Assembly (NCBI RefSeq): GCF_009789555.1
Contig: NZ_CP046902.1
Coordinates: 1,690,001-1,754,000, forward strand
Direction: 5' to 3'
DNA length: 64,000 nt
Source: Stutzerimonas stutzeri
GTDB taxonomy: Bacteria; Pseudomonadota; Gammaproteobacteria; Pseudomonadales; Pseudomonadaceae
Shown here: piece by piece, positions 27,393 through 35,974 of the stretch
Layout of the letters: the number at the start of each line of letters is the position of its first letter
Numbering within the stretch: position 1 is the stretch's first letter
Position numbers and translations under genes: made by a program
Notes under the pieces: model-generated
What the model was told of the DNA's origin: nothing
Database searches by the model: none
The model's input: the letters and a program-made list of their open reading frames with translations, nothing else

Positions 27393-29291
27393 ATGTCTCA
27401 TCAGTCTGATTTGATCAGCGAGGACATCCTCGCGTACCTGGCCCAGCACGAGAGCAAGGAGCTGTTGCGCTTCCTGACCTGTGGCAACGTCGACGATGGC
27501 AAGAGCACCCTGATCGGGCGCCTGCTGCACGACTCCAAGATGATCTACGAAGACCATCTCGAAGCCATCACCCGCGACTCGAAGAAGTCCGGCACCACCG
27601 GCGATGACGTCGACCTCGCGTTGCTGGTCGATGGCTTGCAGGCCGAGCGCGAGCAGGGCATCACCATCGATGTCGCCTACCGCTATTTCTCCACCGCCAA
27701 GCGCAAGTTCATCATCGCCGACACCCCCGGCCATGAGCAGTACACGCGCAACATGGCGACCGGGGCATCCACCTGCGATCTGGCGATCATTCTGGTCGAC
27801 GCCCGCTACGGAGTGCAGACCCAGACCAAGCGCCACAGCTTCATCACGTCCTTGCTGGGCATCAAGCACATCGTCGTGGCCATCAACAAGATGGACCTGA
27901 TGAATTTCGATCAGTCCGTCTTCGAACGCATCAAGGCCGATTACCTGGCGTTCGCCGAGCGCATCGAGCTGCAGCCGACGTCGCTGCACTTCGTGCCGAT
28001 GTCGGCGCTCAAGGGCGACAACGTCGTCAATCGCTCCGAACGTGCGCCCTGGTACGAAGGCCAGTCGCTGATGGAAATTCTCGAAAGCGTCGAGATCGCT
28101 GGCGACCGCAACTTCGATGATCTGCGCTTCCCGGTGCAGTACGTCAACCGGCCCAACCTAAACTTCCGTGGCTTCGCCGGCACCCTCGCCAGCGGTATCG
28201 TGCGTAAGGGCGACGAAGTGGTGGTGCTGCCCTCCGGCAAACGCAGCAAGATCAAATCCATCGTCACCTTCGATGGCGAGCTGGAACAGGCCACGCCGGG
28301 CGAGGCCATTACCCTGACCCTGGAAGACGAGGTCGACGTATCGCGTGGCGACATGCTCGTGCATGCCGACAATCAGCCGCGCATCGTCGACAGCTTCGAT
28401 GCCATGCTGGTGTGGATGGCCGATGAGCCGATGCTGCCGGGCAAGAAATACGACATCAAGCGTGCCACCAGCTACGTGCCGGGCTCGATTGCCAGCATCA
28501 TCCATCGCGTCGATGTGAACACCCTCGAGCATGGCGCGGCCAGCAGCCTGCAGCTCAACGAGATTGGCCGGGTCAAGGTCAGCCTGGACGCCGCCATCGC
28601 GCTGGATGGCTATGCGCAGAACCGTACCACGGGCTCCTTCATCGTCATCGACCGCCTTACCAACGGCACGGTGGGTGCGGGCATGATCATCGCCGACCCC
28701 GTTTCGCAGGGCACGTCCGGGCACCATGGTGCGTTGGCGCACGTCTCCACCGAGGAGCGCGCCACCCGCTTTGGCCAGCAGCCGGCCACCGTGCTGTTCA
28801 CCGGGCTTTCCGGCGCGGGCAAAAGCACGCTGGCCTATGCGGTCGAGCGCAAGCTCTTCGATATGGGGCGCGCAGTCTTTGTGCTGGATGGCCAGAACCT
28901 GCGGCACGACCTCAACAAAGGCTTGCCGCAGGATCGCGCCGGGCGTACCGAAAACTGGCGTCGTGCTGCTCAGGTGGCGCGTCAATTCAATGAGGCGGGG
29001 CTACTGACATTGGCGGCATTCGTCGCGCCGGATGCGGAAGGCCGCGAGCAGGCCAGGGCGCTGATCGGCAGTGATCGGGTCGTAACCGTGTATGTCCAGG
29101 CGTCTCCGCAAACCTGCCAGCAGCGCGATCCGCAGGGACTGTATGCCGCAGGGGGCGACAACATACCGGGCGAGTCCTTCCCGTACGATGTGCCCGGCAA
29201 CGCCGATCTGGTCATCGATACCGAGTCGTTGACGGTGGAAGAGAGCGCCAGGCAGGTCATCGACCTGCTGCGCAAGCGCGGCGCTATCTGA
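27393..29291 (+). CDS. cysNC: CysNC, fused ATP-sulfurylase GTPase and APS kinase
   Basis: A 632-residue fusion. The N-terminal GTPase (about 1-455) has G1 GNVDDGKST (31-39), G3 DTPGHEQYTRN and G4 NKMD; GTP hydrolysis drives APS synthesis by CysD. The C-terminal APS kinase (about 460-632) has its own P-loop GLSGAGKST near 471-479 and makes PAPS. The fusion (NodQ type) is usual in pseudomonads. A terminator hairpin follows at 29349. Confidence 0.97.
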   Translation: MSHQSDLISEDILAYLAQHESKELLRFLTCGNVDDGKSTLIGRLLHDSKMIYEDHLEAITRDSKKSGTTGDDVDLALLVDGLQAEREQGITIDVAYRYFSTAKRKFIIADTPGHEQYTRNMATGASTCDLAIILVDARYGVQTQTKRHSFITSLLGIKHIVVAINKMDLMNFDQSVFERIKADYLAFAERIELQPTSLHFVPMSALKGDNVVNRSERAPWYEGQSLMEILESVEIAGDRNFDDLRFPVQYVNRPNLNFRGFAGTLASGIVRKGDEVVVLPSGKRSKIKSIVTFDGELEQATPGEAITLTLEDEVDVSRGDMLVHADNQPRIVDSFDAMLVWMADEPMLPGKKYDIKRATSYVPGSIASIIHRVDVNTLEHGAASSLQLNEIGRVKVSLDAAIALDGYAQNRTTGSFIVIDRLTNGTVGAGMIIADPVSQGTSGHHGALAHVSTEERATRFGQQPATVLFTGLSGAGKSTLAYAVERKLFDMGRAVFVLDGQNLRHDLNKGLPQDRAGRTENWRRAAQVARQFNEAGLLTLAAFVAPDAEGREQARALIGSDRVVTVYVQASPQTCQQRDPQGLYAAGGDNIPGESFPYDVPGNADLVIDTESLTVEESARQVIDLLRKRGAI

Positions 29292-29348
29292 TCGGCTAGG
29301 AAAAGCACAACGCCCTGCACGCGGGCGTTCAGGCTGGTGACAAAGACA

Positions 29349-29378
29349 AACCCCGCTTCTTGGCGGGGTTTTCTTTTT
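29349..29378 (+). terminator. Rho-independent terminator of cysD-cysNC
   Basis: AACCCCGC / GCGGGGTT stem with a 6-nt loop followed by a T-rich tract. It lies 58 bp after the cysNC stop. A second small hairpin (AACGCCC / GGGCGTT, 29309-29329) without a T tract precedes it. Confidence 0.8.
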
Positions 29379-29400
29379 CGGTCTTACCGATTGGTGTGTG

Positions 29401-29425
29401 CTCGCCGCGAGGGCGCGCCTCCCAC
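29401..29425 (-). repeat. REP-like palindrome, type GTGGGAGGCGCGCC
   Basis: Reads on the minus strand as GTGGGAGGCGCGCC followed by CTCGCGGCGAG, closely matching the three copies near 35975-36252. Forms an inverted pair with the next element. Confidence 0.7.
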
Positions 29426-29450
29426 CACCCAAGACACCCGCTGTTTTTTT

Positions 29451-29477
29451 GTAGGAGGCCCGCCCCGGGGCAAAAGC
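29451..29477 (+). repeat. REP-like palindrome, type GTAGGAGGCCCGCC
   Basis: GTAGGAGGCCCGCCCC followed by GGGGCAAAAGC. The same sequence class occurs in reverse orientation at 36024-36052 and 36151-36178. The pair 29401-29477 is a REP doublet (BIME-like) behind cysNC. Confidence 0.7.
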
Positions 29478-29714
29478 TTAATCGTCACCCGAGTCGCAGA
29501 TGCTGGAGACTGCCAAGCAGGACATCGGCACTGTCGCGTAAGAGCGGCGCTCTGAGTTGAACCATGGCGAAAGAAACTCTGCCGATGCGGTTTTTAACCT
29601 TTTCGAACCGTCTCTTTATTGCCACTCGCAAACTAAATGATGTGGATGAAGGTTCTCGGTTTTAGCTATTCTCATTTCTGCGTTACATCAGTTGTTAATC
29701 TAAGTTAGCTTGGT
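29478..29714. other. AT-rich gap without a recognisable gene
   Basis: Lies between the REP pair and the end of the pilin-ligase gene. Base composition falls sharply here and stays low up to about 32100. I see no open frame with family resemblance, no tRNA and no clear terminator for the ligase gene. Confidence 0.6.
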
Positions 29715-31376
29715 TTAGTTTTGTTTTGCTTGTTCGTAAGCGGCTTCGCCATGAAGTTTTCTGATTAGTTCTAGATAATCGCTCTCTTTTTTTGGTGTGT
29801 CGCTCAGTTTGGAGATCAATTTTATTTTATATAGATTCGCGAGATAGGGAAAGCGTTCGGTTATGTGTTCAAGATTCTTTATCTCCTCTTGAGTCATTTT
29901 TATTGGTGTGGTTCTTCTAAGGTTCTGCAGCGCTCGCAGGTGAGTCAGTAAATGGATATTGCGTAGATTTTCCGCTGGGAATCCTTTAACTTTTGCGGAG
30001 GATATTTGATATGCGAACTGGTCGCGTTGCAGCGTCTTATATTCGACGGCGATTTGGGCTAGTAGAAGCAGCCCTGCAGCACCGGCTGCTGTAACTACAT
30101 ATGGTTTGATCGGGAGGCTAAATCTCGCGGTCGCAGTTGATGCGATGCCAAGGAACAAGCCCAAGGGTATTAAAAAGTAAGCATAGCTATGAGGGAATTC
30201 AACCATGGAATGGGTGAGAATTATTCCTGCCGCTAGGAGTGAGTAGATTTTGTGTATGTCATTAGCGCAGTAGTTTAGGCGAATAAGCCATGCGCCTAAG
30301 CTGCCAATAATTATGATGCCCGCGAACGGTCCCGTCCAAAGAAGGATGTCGAGTATTAAATTGTGGCTATAAGTTGCCATCATTCCTGCTGGAATAGTGG
30401 AAGTATTTGCAAGTTGAGCACTGCTTATCTGGTTCCATCCATAGCCTAGGGCCGGGCTGCTAAGTATGGCAGTAATGAAATGATCCCATAGTTCTAAACG
30501 CTGCAAAGAAGTTGCTCTGCCTACCAGATCAACACTGTGCAGCATCAGTGCTTTGGCCGTGATCGGCAGGAGTATCACGCATAACGCGTAAAGAAGTGTC
30601 CAGCATGTAAGCGCTGTCAGAGTTAATCTTGGTTTAAGCGTCTTTTCTTTATAGGCCCAGAAAACTAAAAAGACTCCGCAGACCAACCAGGGTGTACGCG
30701 ATTGGGTGATGGTTACGCCTGCAATCAGGAATAGTGTTAATAGCCCGGCGGAGAATGTGCTTAGCATCCTTCTTTCAAAAAAATAAAGGATGCTTGCCAG
30801 TGCCAAGCATAATAGGGTAGCTAGGTTGTTTGGCTGAGCTAGGTTTCCGAAGGGGCGTGATCCGCTTAGATTTATCTCATATATTGAGTCAGCCAATCCA
30901 AACCATTGACGAAGCGCGATCCAGGTCGACGCGATAGCGGCAATCGTGAACGCAGAAGCCAAGCATGTAGTGAGGATGTCGCGAGCGCGAGGCGCCTGCG
31001 CTATATTATAACCTGAAAACACAGCGGCGCAGAACGCAACTAAATATGACGTCGCAAGCCATGCATCGCCCGTAAATCGGAGAATGCCAAGTTGAAGTTG
31101 CAGGGCGGGAGTGGCCGAAAGAGCTAGCAGACCGAATACTGCTGGTTCTGCTTTTAGTGTCTTGGTTGTAAGGATAGCAGGGATTAATATTATTAGTGCT
31201 ATAAAGCACAATGATTCTTGTTCGAAGGTTGCCCAAGGTGCGGTGTGAAAGGGCCAAAGCCAAGCAAGAGTAAAGCAAGTGGCTGCTGCTATTATGGCGT
31301 ATCGACTGGCTCTTTGGATATTGGGATTTTTACTTGTTCCGAATGCTCTTATAGTTTCGTCGTTTTGATATCGCAC
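29715..31376 (-). CDS. PglL-type pilin O-glycan ligase (Wzy_C family)
   Basis: A 553-residue polytopic membrane protein with roughly ten or more hydrophobic helices and a soluble C-terminal tail. The central loop has LELWDHFITAILSSPALGYG, then MMATYSHNLILDILLWTGP and THSMVEFPHSYAYFLIPLGL, the arrangement of PglL/PilO-type ligases. These transfer lipid-linked sugar onto pilin in the periplasm. It follows pilA by 75 bp on the same strand, so pilin is the expected substrate. The start is GTG with no clear Shine-Dalgarno box, and a hairpin terminator stands just before it. Codon use is AT-rich, unlike most of the window, which suggests transfer. It could instead act on other glycoproteins or in O-antigen ligation. 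Confidence 0.82.
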   Translation of the reverse strand: MRYQNDETIRAFGTSKNPNIQRASRYAIIAAATCFTLAWLWPFHTAPWATFEQESLCFIALIILIPAILTTKTLKAEPAVFGLLALSATPALQLQLGILRFTGDAWLATSYLVAFCAAVFSGYNIAQAPRARDILTTCLASAFTIAAIASTWIALRQWFGLADSIYEINLSGSRPFGNLAQPNNLATLLCLALASILYFFERRMLSTFSAGLLTLFLIAGVTITQSRTPWLVCGVFLVFWAYKEKTLKPRLTLTALTCWTLLYALCVILLPITAKALMLHSVDLVGRATSLQRLELWDHFITAILSSPALGYGWNQISSAQLANTSTIPAGMMATYSHNLILDILLWTGPFAGIIIIGSLGAWLIRLNYCANDIHKIYSLLAAGIILTHSMVEFPHSYAYFLIPLGLFLGIASTATARFSLPIKPYVVTAAGAAGLLLLAQIAVEYKTLQRDQFAYQISSAKVKGFPAENLRNIHLLTHLRALQNLRRTTPIKMTQEEIKNLEHITERFPYLANLYKIKLISKLSDTPKKESDYLELIRKLHGEAAYEQAKQN

Positions 31377-31392
31377 TTAAATGGCTCGAATT

Positions 31393-31426
31393 AAAAAAAC
31401 CGATGCGCGGCGGGCCGCGCATCGGT
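31393..31426 (-). terminator. Rho-independent terminator between pilA and ligase gene
   Basis: A 12-bp GC-rich stem (ACCGATGCGCGG with its complement) and a 4-nt loop. On the minus strand it is followed by a run of seven T. It lies 26 bp after the pilA stop and 17 bp before the ligase GTG, so the ligase is reached mainly by read-through. Confidence 0.85.
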
Positions 31427-31451
31427 GGTTCAAAGGCTGATAGCTTACTGC

Positions 31452-31895
31452 TTAAGCTTCGCAGCCAGCTGGGCGATATTTTGCATCAATGCCTGAGCTC
31501 ACTTTGCACTCATAGAGACCGTCAGTAGTGCGATCAAAGCTAATGGTGGCGCCGGTGCCGAGGCGGCCCGGATTATTGATAGTGCAGGAAATCGCTCCTG
31601 TAGCCGCTCCGGTGGTGGCGTTCGGTGCAGTAATTGTGATTGAAGAACAGTTGCCGGTAGTTACGCCGAGGCCAATCGTTGTGGCTGTGCCAGATATCGC
31701 TGCTGCACCTTTTTCGGTGTAAAGAAGCTCATAGTTGGTTTTGCCGGCGGCAATATCTGCCAAGGCTGCTGTTGCCTTAGATTTCGAGACGTAGTCTTGA
31801 TAAGCCGGAATAGCAATAGCGGCAAGAATGCCGATGATCGCGACGACGATCATCAGTTCAATCAGAGTAAAACCTTTTTGCATCTGGGCTTTCAT
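31452..31895 (-). CDS. pilA: Type IV major pilin PilA
   Basis: A 147-residue type IVa pilin. The short leader ends in Gly8 and PilD would cut before Phe9 (G|FTLIELMIVVAIIG), leaving Phe1/Glu5 of the mature protein. The hydrophobic helix spans about residues 10-35. The globular part is Thr/Ala-rich and has four cysteines (83, 104, 130, 145), where many Pseudomonas pilins have two. The C-terminus is RPAGCEA with no terminal serine, the residue glycosylated in P. aeruginosa group I pilin. A strong AAGGAG box precedes the ATG. Transcription is likely sigma-54 dependent. AT-rich relative to flanks. Confidence 0.93.
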   Translation of the reverse strand: MKAQMQKGFTLIELMIVVAIIGILAAIAIPAYQDYVSKSKATAALADIAAGKTNYELLYTEKGAAAISGTATTIGLGVTTGNCSSITITAPNATTGAATGAISCTINNPGRLGTGATISFDRTTDGLYECKVSSGIDAKYRPAGCEA

Positions 31896-31939
31896 GTGTT
31901 TCTCCTTGAATGAGCAGGCGTTGGGCCTACAGTCTCTCT

Positions 31940-31955
31940 TGCAGCCAGCGTGCCA
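31940..31955 (-). promoter_or_regulatory. Sigma-54 (-24/-12) promoter of pilA
   Basis: The minus strand reads TGGCACGCTGGCTGCA, matching the TGGCAC-N5-TTGCA consensus at all but one position, with GG and GC exactly 10 bp apart. Predicted start near 31929, about 34 nt before the pilA ATG. Pilin promoters of pseudomonads are activated by PilR with RpoN. Confidence 0.85.
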
Positions 31956-32119
31956 AGTCTCCTGTGCCGTAATTTACGGGGCTTTCTCCCTCACTGTGAA
32001 CCATGCACGCTGCCTAGAATCGTGTCCTTTTGACAAATTTCGTCACATCGAAAGACGCCGTTTGGCACCCTTCGTTATCTGCGCTATAAGGCGTTGCATT
32101 AACTAGAGGGAACCATGCC

Positions 32120-33823
32120 ATGGCGGACGACGTCGCCCTTTCCGGCCTTGCTAAACAAATGGTGCTGAGCGGCCTGCTCGATGACAAGACGGCGCTTCAC
32201 GCGCAACAGCAGGCAGCGCGCAACAAGCTGTCGCTGGTGACCTATGTGGTACAAAACAAGCTCGCGAATGGACGTGCGGTCTCGGAGCTAGCGGCCGACC
32301 AGTTTGGCGTGGCCTATATGGATCTCGACGCGCTGGACAAGGAAAGTCTGCCAAAGGATATCGTTAGCGAGAAGCTGGCGCGCCAGCATCGAGCTTTGCC
32401 GCTGATCAAGCGTGGCAATAAGCTCTTTGTAGCGGTCTCCGACCCGACCAATCACCAAGCCGTTACAGATATTCAGTTCAGTACAGGTCTGACCACCGAG
32501 GCGGTTCTGGTGGAAGACGACAAGCTTGGGCGGGCTCTCGACAAGTTTTTTGAAAGCGCGACGTCTGGCCTAGAGGGCCTCGGTGATGTGGATCTGGACG
32601 GTGTGGACGTCCAAACCGTGTCGGATGACGGCGTAAGCGATGATGCTGGTGAGGCGGCCGACGACGCGCCAGTCGTGCGTTTCGTCAATAAGATGCTGCT
32701 CGATGCCATTCGCGGCGGGTCTTCCGATTTGCACTTCGAACCCTACGAGAAAGCCTACCGGGTCCGGTTCCGTACGGACGGTATCCTGCATGAAATCGCC
32801 CGTCCTCCAATTCAGTTGGCGCCGCGAATCTCCGCACGGCTGAAGGTAATGGCGGGCCTGGATATTTCCGAGCGCCGTAGGCCGCAAGATGGTCGGATCA
32901 AGATGAAGCTATCGAAGACCAAGGCTATCGACTTCCGTGTGAATACCCTGCCTACCTTGTGGGGCGAGAAGGTCGTGATGCGGATTCTCGACCCCAGCAG
33001 TGCGCAGATGGGCATCGATGCGTTGGGCTATGAAGAAGATCAAAAGGCGCTGTACATGCAGGCGCTCCAGCAGCCGCAAGGCATGATCCTGGTAACCGGG
33101 CCTACCGGATCAGGCAAAACGGTTTCCCTTTATACCGGCTTGAACATCCTCAATACGGTCGATGTGAATATCTCCACGGCGGAAGATCCGGTGGAAATCA
33201 ACCTGGAGGGGATCAACCAGGTGAACGTCAACCCCAAGCAGGGTATGGATTTTTCCCAGGCGCTACGTGCGTTTCTGCGCCAGGACCCGGACATCATCAT
33301 GGTCGGGGAAATACGTGACTTGGAGACGGCCGAGATTGCGATCAAGGCAGCGCAAACCGGCCACATGGTGATGTCGACGCTTCACACCAACAGTGCGGCG
33401 GAAACCCTGACGCGCCTGCGCAACATGGGTGTGGCGGCGTTCAATATCGCGACTTCGGTGAACCTGATCATCGCCCAGCGGCTTGCGCGCAAGCTGTGCA
33501 ATAGTTGTAAAAAGGAAGTCGATCTGCCGCGTGACGCTTTGCTGGAGGAGGGCTTCCCGGCGGACAGGATCGGAACCTTCAAAATCTACGGTCCGGTCGG
33601 CTGTGACAATTGCACCGGCGGATACAAAGGTCGTGTCGGTATTTATGAAGTGGTTAAAAACACGCCGGCACTGGCCAGGATTATCATGGAGGACGGCAAC
33701 TCCATCGACATTTCCACCCAGATGCGTAAAGACGGCTTCAATGACCTGCGTACGTCGGCTTTGCTGAAAGCCATGCAGGGCGTGACCAGCCTGGAAGAAG
33801 TCAACCGGGTGACCAAGGACTAA
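32120..33823 (+). CDS. pilB: PilB, type IV pilus extension ATPase
   Basis: A 567-residue secretion ATPase. The N-terminal T2SSE_N-like domain is at about 1-160. Walker A is GPTGSGKT (327-334), the Walker B region is QDPDIIMVGEIRD, and the His box region is TGHMVMSTLHTNSAAET. A tetracysteine zinc site lies near the C-terminus (CNSC ... CDNC). It powers pilin polymerisation at the inner membrane. Divergent from pilA across 224 bp. Its base composition returns to the GC-rich norm, so it belongs to the stable part of the pilus locus. Followed 1 bp later by pilC. Confidence 0.97.
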   Translation: MADDVALSGLAKQMVLSGLLDDKTALHAQQQAARNKLSLVTYVVQNKLANGRAVSELAADQFGVAYMDLDALDKESLPKDIVSEKLARQHRALPLIKRGNKLFVAVSDPTNHQAVTDIQFSTGLTTEAVLVEDDKLGRALDKFFESATSGLEGLGDVDLDGVDVQTVSDDGVSDDAGEAADDAPVVRFVNKMLLDAIRGGSSDLHFEPYEKAYRVRFRTDGILHEIARPPIQLAPRISARLKVMAGLDISERRRPQDGRIKMKLSKTKAIDFRVNTLPTLWGEKVVMRILDPSSAQMGIDALGYEEDQKALYMQALQQPQGMILVTGPTGSGKTVSLYTGLNILNTVDVNISTAEDPVEINLEGINQVNVNPKQGMDFSQALRAFLRQDPDIIMVGEIRDLETAEIAIKAAQTGHMVMSTLHTNSAAETLTRLRNMGVAAFNIATSVNLIIAQRLARKLCNSCKKEVDLPRDALLEEGFPADRIGTFKIYGPVGCDNCTGGYKGRVGIYEVVKNTPALARIIMEDGNSIDISTQMRKDGFNDLRTSALLKAMQGVTSLEEVNRVTKD

Positions 33824-33824
33824 C

Positions 33825-35042
33825 ATGGCGCAGAAAGCGGTAAAAACCAGTGTCTTTACCTGGGAAGGGACGAACAAGCAGGGCGCAAAGATAAAAGGCG
33901 AGCTCAGCGGTATCAGCCCCGCGCTGGTCAAGGCGCAACTTCGCAAGCAGGGCGTCAATCCGCAGAAGGTCCGTAAAAAGTCGGTATCGCTGTTCAGTGC
34001 CGGCAAGAAGATCAAGCCGATGGACATTGCCCTGTTTACTCGCCAGATGGCGACCATGATGAAGGCCGGCGTGCCGTTGTTGCAGTCCTTCGACATCATC
34101 GGCGAGGGGTTCGATAACCCGAACATGCGAAAGCTGGTGGACGATCTGAAGCAGGATGTGGCGGCAGGCAACAGCTTTGCGGCGGCGCTGCGCAAAAAGC
34201 CTCAGTACTTCGATGATCTGTATTGCAACCTGGTCGACTCGGGTGAGCAGTCGGGCGCGCTGGAAAGCTTGCTCGATCGCGTCGCGACGTACAAGGAAAA
34301 GACCGAGGCGCTGAAGGCGAAGATCAAAAAAGCGATGAACTACCCCATCGCGGTGGTGCTTATTGCTGTCATCGTGTCAGCGATACTGCTCATAAAGGTC
34401 GTTCCGCAGTTTCAGGAGGTCTTCGCCAATTTCGGTGCTGAGCTGCCCGCGTTTACGTTAATGGTCATCGGAATTTCAGAAGCGCTACAGACCTGGTGGC
34501 ACGTGGTATTGCTTGGCTTGTTCGGTACTGCTTATGCGTTTAAAACGGCTCATGGTAAGTCCGAGGGTTTTCGTAACTGGTTTGATCGGTTCTTGCTCAA
34601 GGTTCCGGTTGTAGGTGACATTCTCTACAAATCGGCGGTGGCGCGTTTCGCTCGCACGTTGGCGACTACCTTTGCTGCCGGTGTGCCGCTTGTTGATGCG
34701 TTGGACTCGGTCGCAGGTGCTACCGGCAACGTGGTATTTCGCAACGCTACGATGAAGGTCAAGAACGATGTTTCCAGTGGCATGCAGCTGAATTTCTCCA
34801 TGCGAACCACTGGAACCTTCCCGAGCATGGCGATCCAGATGACAGCCATTGGCGAGGAGTCAGGTTCTCTGGATGAGATGCTTGCGAAGGTCGCAACTTT
34901 TTATGAGGACGAAGTGGATAACATGGTAGATGGGCTCACTGCCCTGATGGAGCCGATGATTATGGCGGTTCTTGGCGTGTTGGTCGGGGGCTTGATCATT
35001 GCGATGTACCTGCCGATTTTCCAGCTAGGGGCTGTGGTGTAA
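33825..35042 (+). CDS. pilC: PilC, type IV pilus inner-membrane platform protein
   Basis: A 405-residue protein with two T2SSF domains (about 70-190 and 270-395). Membrane helices lie near IAVVLIAVIVSAILLIKVVP and at the C-terminus (MAVLGVLVGGLIIAMYLPIF). Family landmarks are FTRQMATMMKAGVPLLQSFD and FARTLATTFAAGVPLVDALD. It links PilB to pilin assembly. It starts 1 bp after pilB and ends 3 bp before pilD. Confidence 0.97.
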   Translation: MAQKAVKTSVFTWEGTNKQGAKIKGELSGISPALVKAQLRKQGVNPQKVRKKSVSLFSAGKKIKPMDIALFTRQMATMMKAGVPLLQSFDIIGEGFDNPNMRKLVDDLKQDVAAGNSFAAALRKKPQYFDDLYCNLVDSGEQSGALESLLDRVATYKEKTEALKAKIKKAMNYPIAVVLIAVIVSAILLIKVVPQFQEVFANFGAELPAFTLMVIGISEALQTWWHVVLLGLFGTAYAFKTAHGKSEGFRNWFDRFLLKVPVVGDILYKSAVARFARTLATTFAAGVPLVDALDSVAGATGNVVFRNATMKVKNDVSSGMQLNFSMRTTGTFPSMAIQMTAIGEESGSLDEMLAKVATFYEDEVDNMVDGLTALMEPMIMAVLGVLVGGLIIAMYLPIFQLGAVV

Positions 35043-35045
35043 CTA

Positions 35046-35912
35046 ATGGACGTGGCAATTTTTCTGGCCAGCAACACGCTGGCCTTTGTTTTTTGCGCGC
35101 TCGTGCTGGGCTTGTTGGTCGGCAGTTTTCTCAATGTCGTGATCCATCGCCTGCCGCTCATGATGCAGCGGGATTGGCGCGCTCAGGCGCGTGAGTTTCT
35201 CGACTTGCCGGGCGAGCCGTCCGCGACGTTCAATCTGGTTTTGCCTCATTCCCATTGCCCGCATTGCGATCACGAAATTCGCCCATGGGAAAACATTCCG
35301 CTGGTGAGTTGGCTCGCGTTGCGGGGGCGGTGTTCGTCCTGTCGTGCGCCGATCAGTCGACGCTATCCTTTGGTGGAGCTGCTCTGCGGGCTATTGTCCG
35401 CTTACGTCGCCTGGCACTTCGGCTTTTCCTGGGAGGCGGGTGCGATGTTACTGCTGACCTGGGGGTTGCTGGCGATGAGCATGATCGATGTCGATCACCA
35501 GCTCTTGCCTGATTCCATCGTGCTGCCGTTGCTATGGCTGGGGCTGATCGCCAATCAGTCCGGGCTGTTCGCTTCGTTGCCAGACGCGCTCTGGGGGGCG
35601 ATTGCCGGGTATCTCAGCCTGTGGTCGGTGTACTGGTTGTTCAAGCTGGTGACCGGCAAGGAGGGCATGGGCTACGGGGACTTCAAGTTGCTGGCCATGC
35701 TGGGAGCCTGGGGTGGCTGGCAGGTTCTGCCGTTGACCATTCTGCTGTCGTCCGTGGTGGGCGCGGTGCTGGGTACGATCATGCTGCGTATGCAGAAGGC
35801 CGATACCGGCACGGCGATTCCCTTCGGCCCCTATCTCGCGATTGCCGGCTGGATCGCGTTGCTATGGGGCGACCAGATCACCTCGAGCTATCTGCAGTTC
35901 GCCAGGCTCTAA
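35046..35912 (+). CDS. pilD: PilD, prepilin peptidase and N-methyltransferase
   Basis: A 288-residue A24 aspartic protease that cleaves and N-methylates PilA and type II pseudopilins. The tetracysteine zinc motif of bifunctional forms is present (Cys71, Cys74, Cys96, Cys99). The catalytic aspartates are in MIDVDHQLLPD (Asp148 or Asp150) and the GYGD motif (209-212). About eight membrane helices. Last gene of pilBCD; the REP array follows its stop. Confidence 0.97.
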   Translation: MDVAIFLASNTLAFVFCALVLGLLVGSFLNVVIHRLPLMMQRDWRAQAREFLDLPGEPSATFNLVLPHSHCPHCDHEIRPWENIPLVSWLALRGRCSSCRAPISRRYPLVELLCGLLSAYVAWHFGFSWEAGAMLLLTWGLLAMSMIDVDHQLLPDSIVLPLLWLGLIANQSGLFASLPDALWGAIAGYLSLWSVYWLFKLVTGKEGMGYGDFKLLAMLGAWGGWQVLPLTILLSSVVGAVLGTIMLRMQKADTGTAIPFGPYLAIAGWIALLWGDQITSSYLQFARL

Positions 35913-35974
35913 CGGCAAGGCGTGCCTGATAAGGTAATCCGAACCTGACGCCCGACCTCCGTCGCCACCGCTCC

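Noticed and set aside
29292..29714. tRNA gene or attachment site near the pilin cassette, as found beside pilA in some pseudomonads
   Set aside because: No T-loop GTTCGA-type box with a cloverleaf could be found in the gap.
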